Positions 42,326 through 49,827 of a stretch of 64,000 nt of DNA are shown one piece after another. Each line of letters begins with the position of its first letter. Within the stretch, counting starts at the first letter, position 1. The stretch is taken from assembly GCA_963728355.1 (NCBI GenBank), contig CAVSJQ010000004.1:248001-312000 (forward strand). Reading direction: 5' to 3'. The notes beneath the pieces were generated by a model. The model was not told where the DNA came from and made no database searches. It saw nothing but the letters and a program-made list of their open reading frames with translations. This DNA is from Sva-07 sp963728355 (GTDB taxonomy: Bacteria; Actinomycetota; Acidimicrobiia; Acidimicrobiales; Ilumatobacteraceae). The position numbers and the translations under genes are program-made.

Positions 42326-42729
42326 GGTGGATCTCCTCGTGCGTCGTGGGCGTCGGCGAGCTCCTCGAGGTCGAGCAGCGCCGCCCGATCGGGCGCCGTG
42401 TCGGCGAGACCCGAGACGAAGCCACCGGCGTAGGCGAGCCGCCCGAGGTACTCCGTGGAGTACGCGGCGATCAGTCGGTCGGCCTCGACCTGTGCCTCGG
42501 CGCCGACGTCTGCGTCGGGGGCGCACACGATGGTGGTCCGTGCCCACTGTGCCACGTCTTGGTCGGCGGTCGTGATCCTCGCCTTTCGTTTGGCGCGGTC
42601 GATCGCCCGCGCGAACTTGGCGGGGAGCACGATCTGGTGGCGGTCACGTCCGCGCTGTCCGTTCACCTGGGCGGGGATGTCGCGCCAGAAGATCGTGACG
42701 ATCTCGGGGTTGGCCGCTCGACGCGCCAT
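42322..42729 (-). CDS. Virulence-factor-family (PF13769-like) small protein of the corrinoid operon
   Basis: A 135-aa soluble protein of the family annotated as 'virulence factor', marked by IVTIFWRDIPAQVNGQRGRDRHQIVLPAKFARAIDRAKRKARI and a helical C-terminus (VEADRLIAAYSTEYLGR). Despite the name, homologues recur, as I recall, beside MttB, DUF1638 and corrinoid genes. No catalytic motif is visible; a structural or chaperone part in corrinoid methyl transfer is a guess. Its ATG shares a nucleotide with the DUF1638 stop (TGATG), and its own stop overlaps the next start. Confidence 0.7.
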   Translation of the reverse strand: MARRAANPEIVTIFWRDIPAQVNGQRGRDRHQIVLPAKFARAIDRAKRKARITTADQDVAQWARTTIVCAPDADVGAEAQVEADRLIAAYSTEYLGRLAYAGGFVSGLADTAPDRAALLDLEELADAHDARGDPP

Positions 42730-43400
42730 CACGCGACCCGGGCTCGCACCGTTGGCGAGACGGTCACCGAGACACTCACCGAGACGGCGTCGACGAGGGG
42801 GCCACGACCGACGTGCACGTGATCGAACTGCAACCCCAGGCGTTGCGCTGCGGCCCGAGCACGGAGCACGACCTCGGGATCGTCGGTCTGCGAGAGCAGC
42901 ACGAGGTGGGTGTAGTTGCCGAAGTAGGCCGTCGCCAGCTCCGGGTGGCGGTCGAGGCCGAGCCCTGCCCACACCAACGCATCGAAGTGCCGTGCCAGGA
43001 AGTCGGTGACGTAGAACGTGCCCGGCGACCGGTCGTGCAACTCGGCGAACCGGCCTCCGGCGAAGAACTCGTAGCAGTGAGCCCCTGGCAGCCGGGTTGC
43101 CGTGGCCCCGCGGCCGTGCAGCGACTCGACGACGGCGTCGATGCCGCCGCCCGTGCCGCAGTCGGCGAACCCGACCAGGACCGTCCGTCCATCGATCGTG
43201 CACTCCGACATCTGTTCGTTGACGGCGTCGGCGATGAGGTCGGGACGGTTGTGGAGCGAGGCCTTCACGTACCGGACCTCCGCGGTGTCGCTCAGACCGA
43301 GTTGGCCGAGAACGGCACGGAGGTCGGAGGTCAGTGCAGCACAGGCGACGATCAGCGGGCCATCGGCTGTCGCAGTTCGAGTTGCGGTGGCGCCACTCAT
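42729..43400 (-). CDS. DUF1638 protein of the corrinoid operon
   Basis: A 223-aa DUF1638 protein: PLIVACAALTSDLRAVL at the start, RYVKASLHNRPDLIADAVNEQM, VLVGFADCGTGGGIDAVV and LPGAHCYEFFAGG, with conserved Cys and His residues (C in ACAAL, DCGTGG and HCYEFF) that could hold a metal or corrinoid. The family is known from methylamine and corrinoid gene clusters but has no settled function. Start overlaps the corrinoid-protein stop by 4 nt. Confidence 0.85.
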   Translation of the reverse strand: MSGATATRTATADGPLIVACAALTSDLRAVLGQLGLSDTAEVRYVKASLHNRPDLIADAVNEQMSECTIDGRTVLVGFADCGTGGGIDAVVESLHGRGATATRLPGAHCYEFFAGGRFAELHDRSPGTFYVTDFLARHFDALVWAGLGLDRHPELATAYFGNYTHLVLLSQTDDPEVVLRARAAAQRLGLQFDHVHVGRGPLVDAVSVSVSVTVSPTVRARVA

Positions 43401-44119
43401 CTGACCGACGGCCCAGCCGGCTCCACCCGCCCGCGACGCATCGAGACGAGTTCCTTGGCGGTCTCCGCGGCCACGGCCGCATCTCGGCAATAGGCGTCGG
43501 CACCGATGGCGACGCCGAACTCCTCGTTCAGCGGGGCGCCGCCGCACAGCACGATGTACTTGTCGCGGAGGTCGCGTTCGTTGAGCGTGTCGATCACCAC
43601 CTTCATGTACGGCATGGTGGTGGTGAGCAACGCGGACATCCCGAGGATGTCGGGCTGATGTTCCTCGAGCGCCGCAAGGTACTTGTCGACGTCGCAGTTG
43701 ATGCCGATGTCGACGACTTCGAAGCCGGCGCCTTCCATCATCATCGCAACGAGGTTCTTGCCGATGTCGTGGATGTCGCCCTTGACGGTGCCGATCACGA
43801 TCTTGCCGATCGATTCGACGCCGGTCTCGGCCAGGAGGGGACGGAGCAGTTCCATTCCTGCCTTCATCGCATTCGCGGCGAGCAGGACTTCAGGGACGAA
43901 GAGGATGCCGTCGCGGAAGTCGACGCCGACGATCGTCATGCCCGCCACCAACGCATCGTTGAGGACGCGCTCCGCGGTCCATCCCCGGTCGAGCAACAGC
44001 GTGGTGCCCTCGACGATCTCATCGGCGAGGCCGTCGTAGAGGTCGTCGTGCATCTGGTCGACCAGCTCGTCGTCCGGCAGCGTCGCGAGATCGAGATCGT
44101 CACCGTTGTCGTCGCTCAC
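43397..44119 (-). CDS. Corrinoid-binding methyl carrier protein (MtbC/MttC-like)
   Basis: A 240-aa cobalamin-binding protein. N-terminal helical cap (ADEIVEGTTLLLDRGWTAERVLNDALVAGMTIVGVDFRDGILFVPEVLLAANAM) and a Rossmann-like B12 domain with the DxHxxG motif GDIHDIGKNLV, the lower-ligand histidine being H117, then SALLTTTMPYMKVVI and the GGAPLNEEF loop. It carries the methyl group between the MttB-family enzyme and the pterin methyltransferase. Start taken at the GTG after a G-rich site; first gene of the seven-gene operon. Confidence 0.92.
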   Translation of the reverse strand: MSDDNGDDLDLATLPDDELVDQMHDDLYDGLADEIVEGTTLLLDRGWTAERVLNDALVAGMTIVGVDFRDGILFVPEVLLAANAMKAGMELLRPLLAETGVESIGKIVIGTVKGDIHDIGKNLVAMMMEGAGFEVVDIGINCDVDKYLAALEEHQPDILGMSALLTTTMPYMKVVIDTLNERDLRDKYIVLCGGAPLNEEFGVAIGADAYCRDAAVAAETAKELVSMRRGRVEPAGPSVR

Positions 44120-44150
44120 AATGCCCCCACAGAGAACTCGGTCGCTGAAG

Positions 44151-44183
44151 TTCCGACATACGGATGTATTCCGTATGGTGGAA
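44151..44183. promoter_or_regulatory. Probable tandem IclR-type operator
   Basis: Two neighbouring TTCCG-n5-(C/T)GGA(A/T) half-palindromes (TTCCGACATACGGAT and TTCCGTATGGTGGAA) which also form a larger inverted repeat with CATACGGA/TCCGTATG arms. They lie 32-64 nt before the corrinoid-protein start and after the IclR gene, where an operator for the operon is expected. Confidence 0.55.
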
Positions 44184-44237
44184 ACGTAACAGACCGATGT
44201 CGGCTCGTCACGCGCGGCTTCCCGGAGCGACGGTTGG

Positions 44238-45011
44238 TCAGGCCGTCGTGACGGACGGGCGATGGAGGCCCGACAGGCGTGCCGAGATGCGCCCGGCAGC
44301 CTCGACGACGGCATTCGCGGTGACGGCGGCCGTTCCCGGCGCCGGGAATCGGTAGGACGGGCCGTGCACGTGTACCGCGGCGATCACGGTGCCCGACGGG
44401 TTCACCACGGGCGCCGCAACCGAATTCAACCCCTCGGACAGCTCCTCGTAGCCCCACGCGACGCCGAGACGCTGCACCTCGTCGAGCCGGTGTGCCAACG
44501 TGACCGGATCGGTCACGGTCTTGTCGGTCCAGCGCCGCAACGGGCCGTCGAGCAGTCGCTGACGAACATTGTCGGGCGCGCCCGCCATCAGGACGAGACC
44601 CGAGGGCACGGCATGGGCGTCGATGGTCTCGCCGGTCCAGTCGCGTACGTGCACCTCGTGCGATCCCTCCACCTGGTCGAGGTAGTACACCTCGCCGCCG
44701 TGGAGGATCGAGAGACCGGCGGCCTCACCGACCTGCTCGACGAGATCTTCGAGACTCGGACGGGCGATGGTGACCAGGTTGCGACCCGGACTCGCCGCGG
44801 CCGAGAGATCGAGCATCAGCTCACCGAGCGAATACTCGCCGAGCGACTCCGCCTGAGCGACTGCGCCGACGTCGACCAGCGTGCCGAGCAGACGAGACAC
44901 CGTGCTCTTCGGGAGTCGGGTTCGTTCGGCGACGTCGGAGACCCCGGCCGGGCCTGCAGCGAGCGCACGGAGCACCGCGAACGCTCGCTCGACTGATTGG
45001 ACCGTTGACAT
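44238..45011 (-). CDS. IclR-family transcriptional regulator
   Basis: A 257-aa IclR protein. N-terminal winged HTH (SVERAFAVLRALAAGPAGVSDVAERTRLPKSTVSRLLGTL) and C-terminal effector domain (DLVEQVGEAAGLSILHGGEVYYLDQVEG, HAVPSGLVLMAG, WGYEELSEGLNSVAAPVVNPSGTVIAAVHVHGPSYRF). The start used gives the usual MSTVQSVERAF. It is upstream of and on the same strand as the corrinoid operon, with a likely operator between. The 220 nt before its start hold no gene I can support. Confidence 0.92.
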   Translation of the reverse strand: MSTVQSVERAFAVLRALAAGPAGVSDVAERTRLPKSTVSRLLGTLVDVGAVAQAESLGEYSLGELMLDLSAAASPGRNLVTIARPSLEDLVEQVGEAAGLSILHGGEVYYLDQVEGSHEVHVRDWTGETIDAHAVPSGLVLMAGAPDNVRQRLLDGPLRRWTDKTVTDPVTLAHRLDEVQRLGVAWGYEELSEGLNSVAAPVVNPSGTVIAAVHVHGPSYRFPAPGTAAVTANAVVEAAGRISARLSGLHRPSVTTA

Positions 45012-45227
45012 CTGCTCAGACTCCTCGGCGGCGGGTCCACGAAACGGAACGACGACGCTCCTCGGAGTCAACCACGCCGACCCTTCGAACCCTCATGCGC
45101 CGCCGGGCTGCGAGCCGCCCGCGGTCCCGGCGCTGCAGGTGGCCGGCGGTTCTGGCCGCCAGCTCGCGGCCTCGGCTCCAGCACGGCCGGCTGAATTCCG
45201 AATGGTGGAGGTGTTCCACATGGCGGA

Positions 45228-45350
45228 CAACATAGTCGCGCGAGGTGGCTGGCGTTCCTCTCCGCCGAACTGCTCGACACGCTCGCCCGCGACGTCGAGG
45301 AGGTGAAGTCGATCTCAGCGGTGTGCTCGTTCGTCGGGCGGGCGAGCTGA
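45228..45350 (+). pseudogene. Decayed 3' end of a DNA2-type helicase gene
   Basis: The frame ending at 45350 reads SRARWLAFLSAELLDTLARD, then VEEVKSISAVCSFVGRAS-stop. The end of the intact helicase at 55.48 kb reads SRARCLAYLVCTDELLDTRA, then RDVEEMALISALCSFVERAS-stop, so about 70% of residues match over 38 positions. SRAR is helicase motif VI. Upstream of it similarity is lost. A second copy of the helicase gene, or of this junction, once stood here. No start or ATPase part remains. Confidence 0.75.
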
Positions 45351-45353
45351 CGC

Positions 45354-45695
45354 TCAGGGTTCCATCACCACCCAGCCGCGTCGCTGGAGTTCGGCGGCGA
45401 GCTGCTCGTCGGAGAACGTCTCGAGCTGCGGCGTGGATTGCCTGCGTGGCGCCGGCTTCGGCTTCACGGTCGCAGCTGCTGCTGGCTCGGACGCTTCGTG
45501 CACCGCCTCGTGGAGCGCTGCGATGAACTCGTCGGCCTCGTCGCGGGTGAACTTGCCGTTCGCCTGGCGTTGTGTGAACCCCATCGGCCCGCGGGCGTCG
45601 CGGAAGTCGGAGTGTCCGGCAGCCTGCAGCAGCTCGGTCAGTTCACGCAGCTGATTGTGTGTTGCGGGAGGACCCGACGATTGTCCGAACGCCAT
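45354..45695 (-). CDS. Small charged protein coupled to DUF222-HNH gene
   Basis: A 113-aa protein of unknown function. The N-terminal half is helical (ATHNQLRELTELLQAAGHSDFRDARG..., TRDEADEFIAALHEAVHEA), the middle is an Ala/Pro/Lys linker (AAAATVKPKPAPRR), and the end, FSDEQLAAELQRRGWVVMEP, resembles a short C-terminal helix-strand tag seen in other actinobacterial proteins. Its ATG is 4 nt after the HNH gene stop with a GAGG site overlapping that stop, so the two are translated together. At the second HNH locus a CcdA/MazF pair takes this place. Confidence 0.6.
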   Translation of the reverse strand: MAFGQSSGPPATHNQLRELTELLQAAGHSDFRDARGPMGFTQRQANGKFTRDEADEFIAALHEAVHEASEPAAAATVKPKPAPRRQSTPQLETFSDEQLAAELQRRGWVVMEP

Positions 45696-45699
45696 GTCC

Positions 45700-47310
45700 T
45701 CAGTCTCGCACCGGCGGCTCGGTCGTTCGGGCCGGAGTCGGACGACCGGGATCGAAGGCGGGCGCCCGGAGGTGGCGGAGGGAGGTCCCGGTGTCGAATC
45801 CGTCCACTGCGATCGAGTGGGAGATCGCGGTTCGTCGCAGGCTTCGGCAGCGGCGCTCGATGTCGTCGGTGGCGTCGTCGACCCAGGCGTCGATGGTTCG
45901 TTCCACGCCGGGCGGCGCTGGTGCCTGCGATTCGTCGTCCGGATCCTCGGGAAAGACCGGCGGGCGCACGCCGACGGGGAGCATGATGGTGCCGTCGGCT
46001 CGGATGGTGTGGATTCGACCGTGGGTGTCCCGACGGGTTCGCCATCGTTTTCGGTGCTTGCCCCGGTTGTCGTGGCCGCATCGGATGCCGGCGTTGTCCT
46101 GGTCGGTGGGGCCGTCGTCGTGCCACTCGATGGAGTGGTCGACTTCGCAGAGCTCGGCTGGGAGCCCGCAGCCGAGGTGGTCGCACTGGACCGCGAGGAG
46201 CTTGGCGGCGTCTCGGGCCGCTCCGGTGAACACCCGGACCTTGCGACCGAGGTTGATGGGGAGGTTGTCGGCGCCGAGCACGGCGCGGCGGATGTGCCCG
46301 GCGAGCGCGGCTCGCAACACGGTGTGGGGGTGCAGGGTCTGGCCGGTGGAGGTCTCGCAGCGACGCGAGTCGAGCCCGTCGGGGTCGGCCATCAGCTCGT
46401 CGAGCAGGTCGTCGGGTGATGTCAGCCCGGTGAACGGGTCGACCTGCTCGCCGGCGAGCGTCGAGTCGGGGGCGAGCCCGGCGTCGGCGAGCAGGCGTGC
46501 CCAGGTGCGGTGGTCGGTGAGGATGTTGACCAACGGCTCGGTTGCGGGCGCCGGGCGTCCGGCCCGATGGTTGGCGAGGGCCCCGCGCATGATCGCCACG
46601 AACGCGTCGTAGCTCCGTTGGGTGGCGGTTCGGGGGAGCGGATGGTCCTCGGCCCGATCGCCGTGTTCGGCGCGGCGGGCGGCGACGTCGGCGTCGTATT
46701 CGAGTTCGCAGAAGTACCGGAAGATCGCTTCGAGTTCCACGTTGACGAGCGGGTCGCCGCCGCCGGCATCGAGATGCAGTGATCCGTTCAGGTTGACGAC
46801 GTGGGCGCGACGGTTCTCAATCGATTCGTCGAGGTCGTGGTGGCCGCCGTCGAGGTCGGCGAGCAGCACGAAGCGCTGCACGCAGGTTCGGAACTCGCGG
46901 AAGGGGAGGCGTTCGGCCAACTCGAGCAGCATCGGGGCGAAGTCACCGAGCCGGTCGCGGACCCGCTTGTTGGAGTGGGCGACCGCGAGTTCGTTCGCCT
47001 GTGGGGTGCCGATGTGGCCGTGGTGGAGGGCTTGGGCGACGCCCGGGAGCCCGGCGGCGACGGTGGTGAGCCGACCAACGCGGGCGGCTTCGGCGTCGGA
47101 GTAGCTGCATGTGGCCTGGAGGTAGGCCTTCAGCGAGCGGTGCCCGTCGTCGAGGTACGACCGGCGCCGGTCGATTTCGCCGGCCGTGAGTGCCAGCTCG
47201 GCTTCGATCCGCCGGCGCTCCAATTCCAGCGAGCGGACACGGTCGTCGAGGTCGGAGTCGCTGCACTCCATCAGCTCCGCCACGAGCTCCTCGATCGCCG
47301 GTTCCGACAT
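45700..47310 (-). CDS. DUF222-HNH endonuclease protein (13E12 repeat family), copy 1
   Basis: A 536-aa protein with an N-terminal DUF222 domain (DLDDRVRSLELERRRIEAELALTAGEIDRRRSY, HRSLKAYLQATC, AARVGRL, GTPQANELAVAH) and a C-terminal HNH nuclease (CDHLGCGLPAELCEVDHSIEW, then DNAGIRCGHDNRGKH: paired Cys, DH core, late N and H). It belongs to the 13E12 repeat family that is multicopy in mycobacteria, where the genes act as mobile-element landing sites; the nuclease's role is unsettled. It is close to copy 2 over most of its length and carries a longer C-terminal tail. Confidence 0.9.
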   Translation of the reverse strand: MSEPAIEELVAELMECSDSDLDDRVRSLELERRRIEAELALTAGEIDRRRSYLDDGHRSLKAYLQATCSYSDAEAARVGRLTTVAAGLPGVAQALHHGHIGTPQANELAVAHSNKRVRDRLGDFAPMLLELAERLPFREFRTCVQRFVLLADLDGGHHDLDESIENRRAHVVNLNGSLHLDAGGGDPLVNVELEAIFRYFCELEYDADVAARRAEHGDRAEDHPLPRTATQRSYDAFVAIMRGALANHRAGRPAPATEPLVNILTDHRTWARLLADAGLAPDSTLAGEQVDPFTGLTSPDDLLDELMADPDGLDSRRCETSTGQTLHPHTVLRAALAGHIRRAVLGADNLPINLGRKVRVFTGAARDAAKLLAVQCDHLGCGLPAELCEVDHSIEWHDDGPTDQDNAGIRCGHDNRGKHRKRWRTRRDTHGRIHTIRADGTIMLPVGVRPPVFPEDPDDESQAPAPPGVERTIDAWVDDATDDIERRCRSLRRTAISHSIAVDGFDTGTSLRHLRAPAFDPGRPTPARTTEPPVRD

Positions 47311-47319
47311 GCCACCATG

Positions 47320-47349
47320 ATGCGCATGGGGGTGTCACAGAGTTGCCGG
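47320..47349. repeat. 30-bp sequence shared upstream of both HNH genes (copy 1)
   Basis: Identical over 30 nt to the sequence at the same distance (9 nt) upstream of HNH copy 2; core GGTGTCACAGAGTTG. It could be the HNH promoter/operator or an element end. Confidence 0.85.
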
Positions 47350-47393
47350 GCGCGGACTTCGGGGCTCGTCGGTGCCATGGCATCATCGGTTCG

Positions 47394-49385
47394 ATGAGAT
47401 TGCGGTTCGGCGAGCACGACGAGGACGGGTACCAGGCGACCAAGGAGCAGCTCCTCGCCGAGATCGACGACTCGATGCGCACCGACGGGGCTGACCCGGG
47501 TGACATCGCCGACGTGGTGTCCTCGATCGCACTGCTGCTCGACTGGCGCTGGACCTACTCCAGCGGCCAGCTCGACGACTGGCACCTCGAGGACGTGGAC
47601 GAGTTCCTGGTCGACTGGGCTCCGCGCAAGTACTCGGCGTCGCCCGAGGACGGCGCCGAGCTCTGTACGGCCGTTGCCGACTTCTTCCTCCACATGGGCG
47701 CACGTGATCGCCTGGCCGGCGGTCCCGACCGCGCCGCTGCGCTGATCGGGCGCGCCATGTCGCTCGGCCCTGCGGTCGTCGAGGCGATGGGCGACCCCTC
47801 GAGGTTCGGGCTGGCCAAGTCGATGTTGTCGACACCGCTCACGGGCGCCGACGGTGACCCGCTCGTCGACCTCGCGGGCATGCTCGAACGCGACGATCTC
47901 GACGACCAACAACTCCAGGCGCTGCTTCAGGAGCGGATGGACGCCTTCAACGCCCTCCCGAAGGACCGACGCACCGCCCTCACCGACGGCGCATCGGGCC
48001 GACGACCTCCGAAGCGCATCAACCTCCCGGTCGTCGCCATCGTCCCGAGCACCGAGGAGGTCGAACGGAGTATTGCTGCGTCGCGCCTGATCACGATGGT
48101 CGACGCCATGATCGACCACATCGGACCGAAGGGCATCGCCGTCACGTCGGCGGGCAACCTACGCTTGGCTGACGCAAAGATGCTGGTCGGCCTGCTCGGC
48201 ACCGACGACGAATTCGAACCACACCTTCCGTGGAACGACGGCCCCGAACCGGTCCGCACGTCCACCGACCTGCGCCAGCTGACCCTCGTGTTCGACGCTG
48301 CAGAAGCCGCCGGCGCGTTCGAGCGCCTCAAGACCAAGGTCAAGGTCGACCCCGACTGGTTCGAACTCTCCACCGTCGAGCGGGCCCAGGAGATCATCGA
48401 TGGGGTCATCGATCTGCGGCCGCTCTCCGACGCGGCGCACTGGCAACCGCTCTACGAGATCACGGCGCTGATCGAAGATGGCATCCCCCACTGGCTTGCC
48501 CTGGCGCTGCCCGAAGGCATCGAGATCGAGGTCGAGCCGATCGTCGAGCAGGCGATCGACCTCGTCGGCTCCGAGTTCCGACACAGCGGTACGTTGTTCT
48601 CGGGCCCCGAGTTCACGACGCGGTACGTGACCGCACAGGTGTCTGCGGTCTTCGCCTTGCTCGAGTTCGCCGGCATCGTCGAGTGGCACCACAGCGTCGA
48701 GACGACCGACGGCCATGGACGTTCGGTGCGCACAGGTGGCTCGTTCCGCCTCACTCCGCTGGGCCGCTTCACCATGGTCGATCACATCCGCATCGCCGGT
48801 TACGACTTCCCCACCCTCGACCACCTCGACGCGGCCGGCGCCGCCGACCTCGTCAACGCCCTGCTCACCACAGTGACCGACGCCGACGAGCTGCTCCGCC
48901 GCTGGCGGCCCGACGAATCGACCCACGACCGGGCAACAGCCCTCGCCGAGTATGCGATGGATGCGGAGTTGCCCGAACAGCGCCTGGTGACGATGGAGCT
49001 GCTCGCTGCCCTCGAACCGTCGAGCGACGTCGCCCCCGTGGTTCGCCAGATGCTCGACTCGCCGCTGTCGGGCCACGCCGCGATGTTCCTGGTCGGCAAC
49101 GACCTCGCCGCCCCTGACGAACTGGGAGCCTTTCTCGACGTCGGCCCGATGGTCGACATGCTCTCGACGCTGCTCGACGAACCCGACACGCTCGCCGCGC
49201 TGTTCCTCACCTCGTACGACGCCATCGACGGTGACTTCCTCGAGGACCTGTGGCGCCACGACCAGCCCGAGACCATCGAGATCCTCGACACCCTCGGCGC
49301 GCATCTGCCGGACCGCAAGCTCGCCAAGGCCGCCCGAAAGGCAGCGCTGAAACACCGCAGCTGGATGGCCAACCGCCATCGCTGA
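47394..49385 (+). CDS. Large soluble protein of unknown function
   Basis: A 663-aa acidic, mainly helical protein starting MRLRFGEHDEDGYQ. No signal peptide, membrane segment, nucleotide-binding loop or nuclease motif is visible. It has a 'RPPKRINLPVVAIVPSTEE' stretch, a possible winged-helix region (AQVSAVFALLEFAGIVEWHH..., GGSFRLTPLGRFTMVDHIR) and a HEAT-like C-terminus (DATALAEYAM, LLAALEPSSDVAPVVRQML). The layout suggests a scaffold or regulator. It is divergent from HNH copy 1 inside the rearranged segment; its role is unknown. Confidence 0.75.
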   Translation: MRLRFGEHDEDGYQATKEQLLAEIDDSMRTDGADPGDIADVVSSIALLLDWRWTYSSGQLDDWHLEDVDEFLVDWAPRKYSASPEDGAELCTAVADFFLHMGARDRLAGGPDRAAALIGRAMSLGPAVVEAMGDPSRFGLAKSMLSTPLTGADGDPLVDLAGMLERDDLDDQQLQALLQERMDAFNALPKDRRTALTDGASGRRPPKRINLPVVAIVPSTEEVERSIAASRLITMVDAMIDHIGPKGIAVTSAGNLRLADAKMLVGLLGTDDEFEPHLPWNDGPEPVRTSTDLRQLTLVFDAAEAAGAFERLKTKVKVDPDWFELSTVERAQEIIDGVIDLRPLSDAAHWQPLYEITALIEDGIPHWLALALPEGIEIEVEPIVEQAIDLVGSEFRHSGTLFSGPEFTTRYVTAQVSAVFALLEFAGIVEWHHSVETTDGHGRSVRTGGSFRLTPLGRFTMVDHIRIAGYDFPTLDHLDAAGAADLVNALLTTVTDADELLRRWRPDESTHDRATALAEYAMDAELPEQRLVTMELLAALEPSSDVAPVVRQMLDSPLSGHAAMFLVGNDLAAPDELGAFLDVGPMVDMLSTLLDEPDTLAALFLTSYDAIDGDFLEDLWRHDQPETIEILDTLGAHLPDRKLAKAARKAALKHRSWMANRHR

Positions 49386-49522
49386 GACGCAGAATCGAGG
49401 ATGCTCCCGACGGCCGGACGGGACGCCGTTCGAGCCGCACGAACGCCGGCCCGTCGGTTGCCGTCAGCCCAGCCTTGCGATGTGTGACGCAGGCAGCACG
49501 AGGATCTCCGCTGCCTTCGGGT

Positions 49523-49636
49523 TCAGCAGTCGGCGCGGGCGGCGAGTGCATTGCAGATGCGGCTGCGCGCGTCATCGAGACGTCCGATGCGTCTGGTGAG
49601 CATTCCGTTGGGCGGCCGCAGACCGAGTGAGCTCAT
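49523..49636 (-). pseudogene. MazF-like toxin gene with large internal deletion
   Basis: Starts at an ATG overlapping the stop of the RHH-like frame (ATGA), reads a few residues, then goes straight to MLTRRIGRLDD, ARSRICNALAARADC-stop. The last part matches the C-terminal helix of the intact MazF proteins nearby (TLTTRVGAVDDLTLDDVCRA). The whole beta-barrel is missing. The sequence from here to the end of the 663-aa gene shows nothing else. Confidence 0.6.
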
Positions 49637-49754
49637 GCCGTGGCCGCGAAGTCGAGCGCAGCGAGGATCAGGTGGTCGACGTGGACGCCGCGGCGTCGGC
49701 TCGCCAGCAGGAGTACTCCCACTGCTCGATCGGGATGTCGGCGCTGATGCGCAT
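49633..49754 (-). pseudogene. RHH-type antitoxin gene with frameshift, copy 1
   Basis: After AAGGAAG and an ATG, frame 1 gives MRISADIPIEQWEYS (a ribbon strand); a 1-nt shift then gives LLASRRRGVHVDHLILAALD, FAATA-stop. Joined, these make a short ribbon-helix-helix antitoxin. Frame 1 itself soon stops. The second copy near 51.9 kb is broken at the same place. Confidence 0.6.
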
Positions 49755-49815
49755 CTTCCTTGGGCGCCACCGACGGTCGGGTGAAACCCACCGATCGGGC
49801 ACGGCGGTGGCGGCG

Positions 49816-49821
49816 TACCGT
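49816..49821 (+). promoter_or_regulatory. Putative -10 element (TACCGT) for a leaderless transcript
   Basis: TACCGT lies 6 nt before the methyltransferase ATG; no ribosome-binding site is present. Confidence 0.45.
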
Positions 49822-49827
49822 TCGTGG

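Noticed and set aside
44120..44237. Possible cobalamin riboswitch before the corrinoid operon
   Set aside because: The leader is too short and shows no B12-box-like sequence; the inverted repeats fit a protein operator better.
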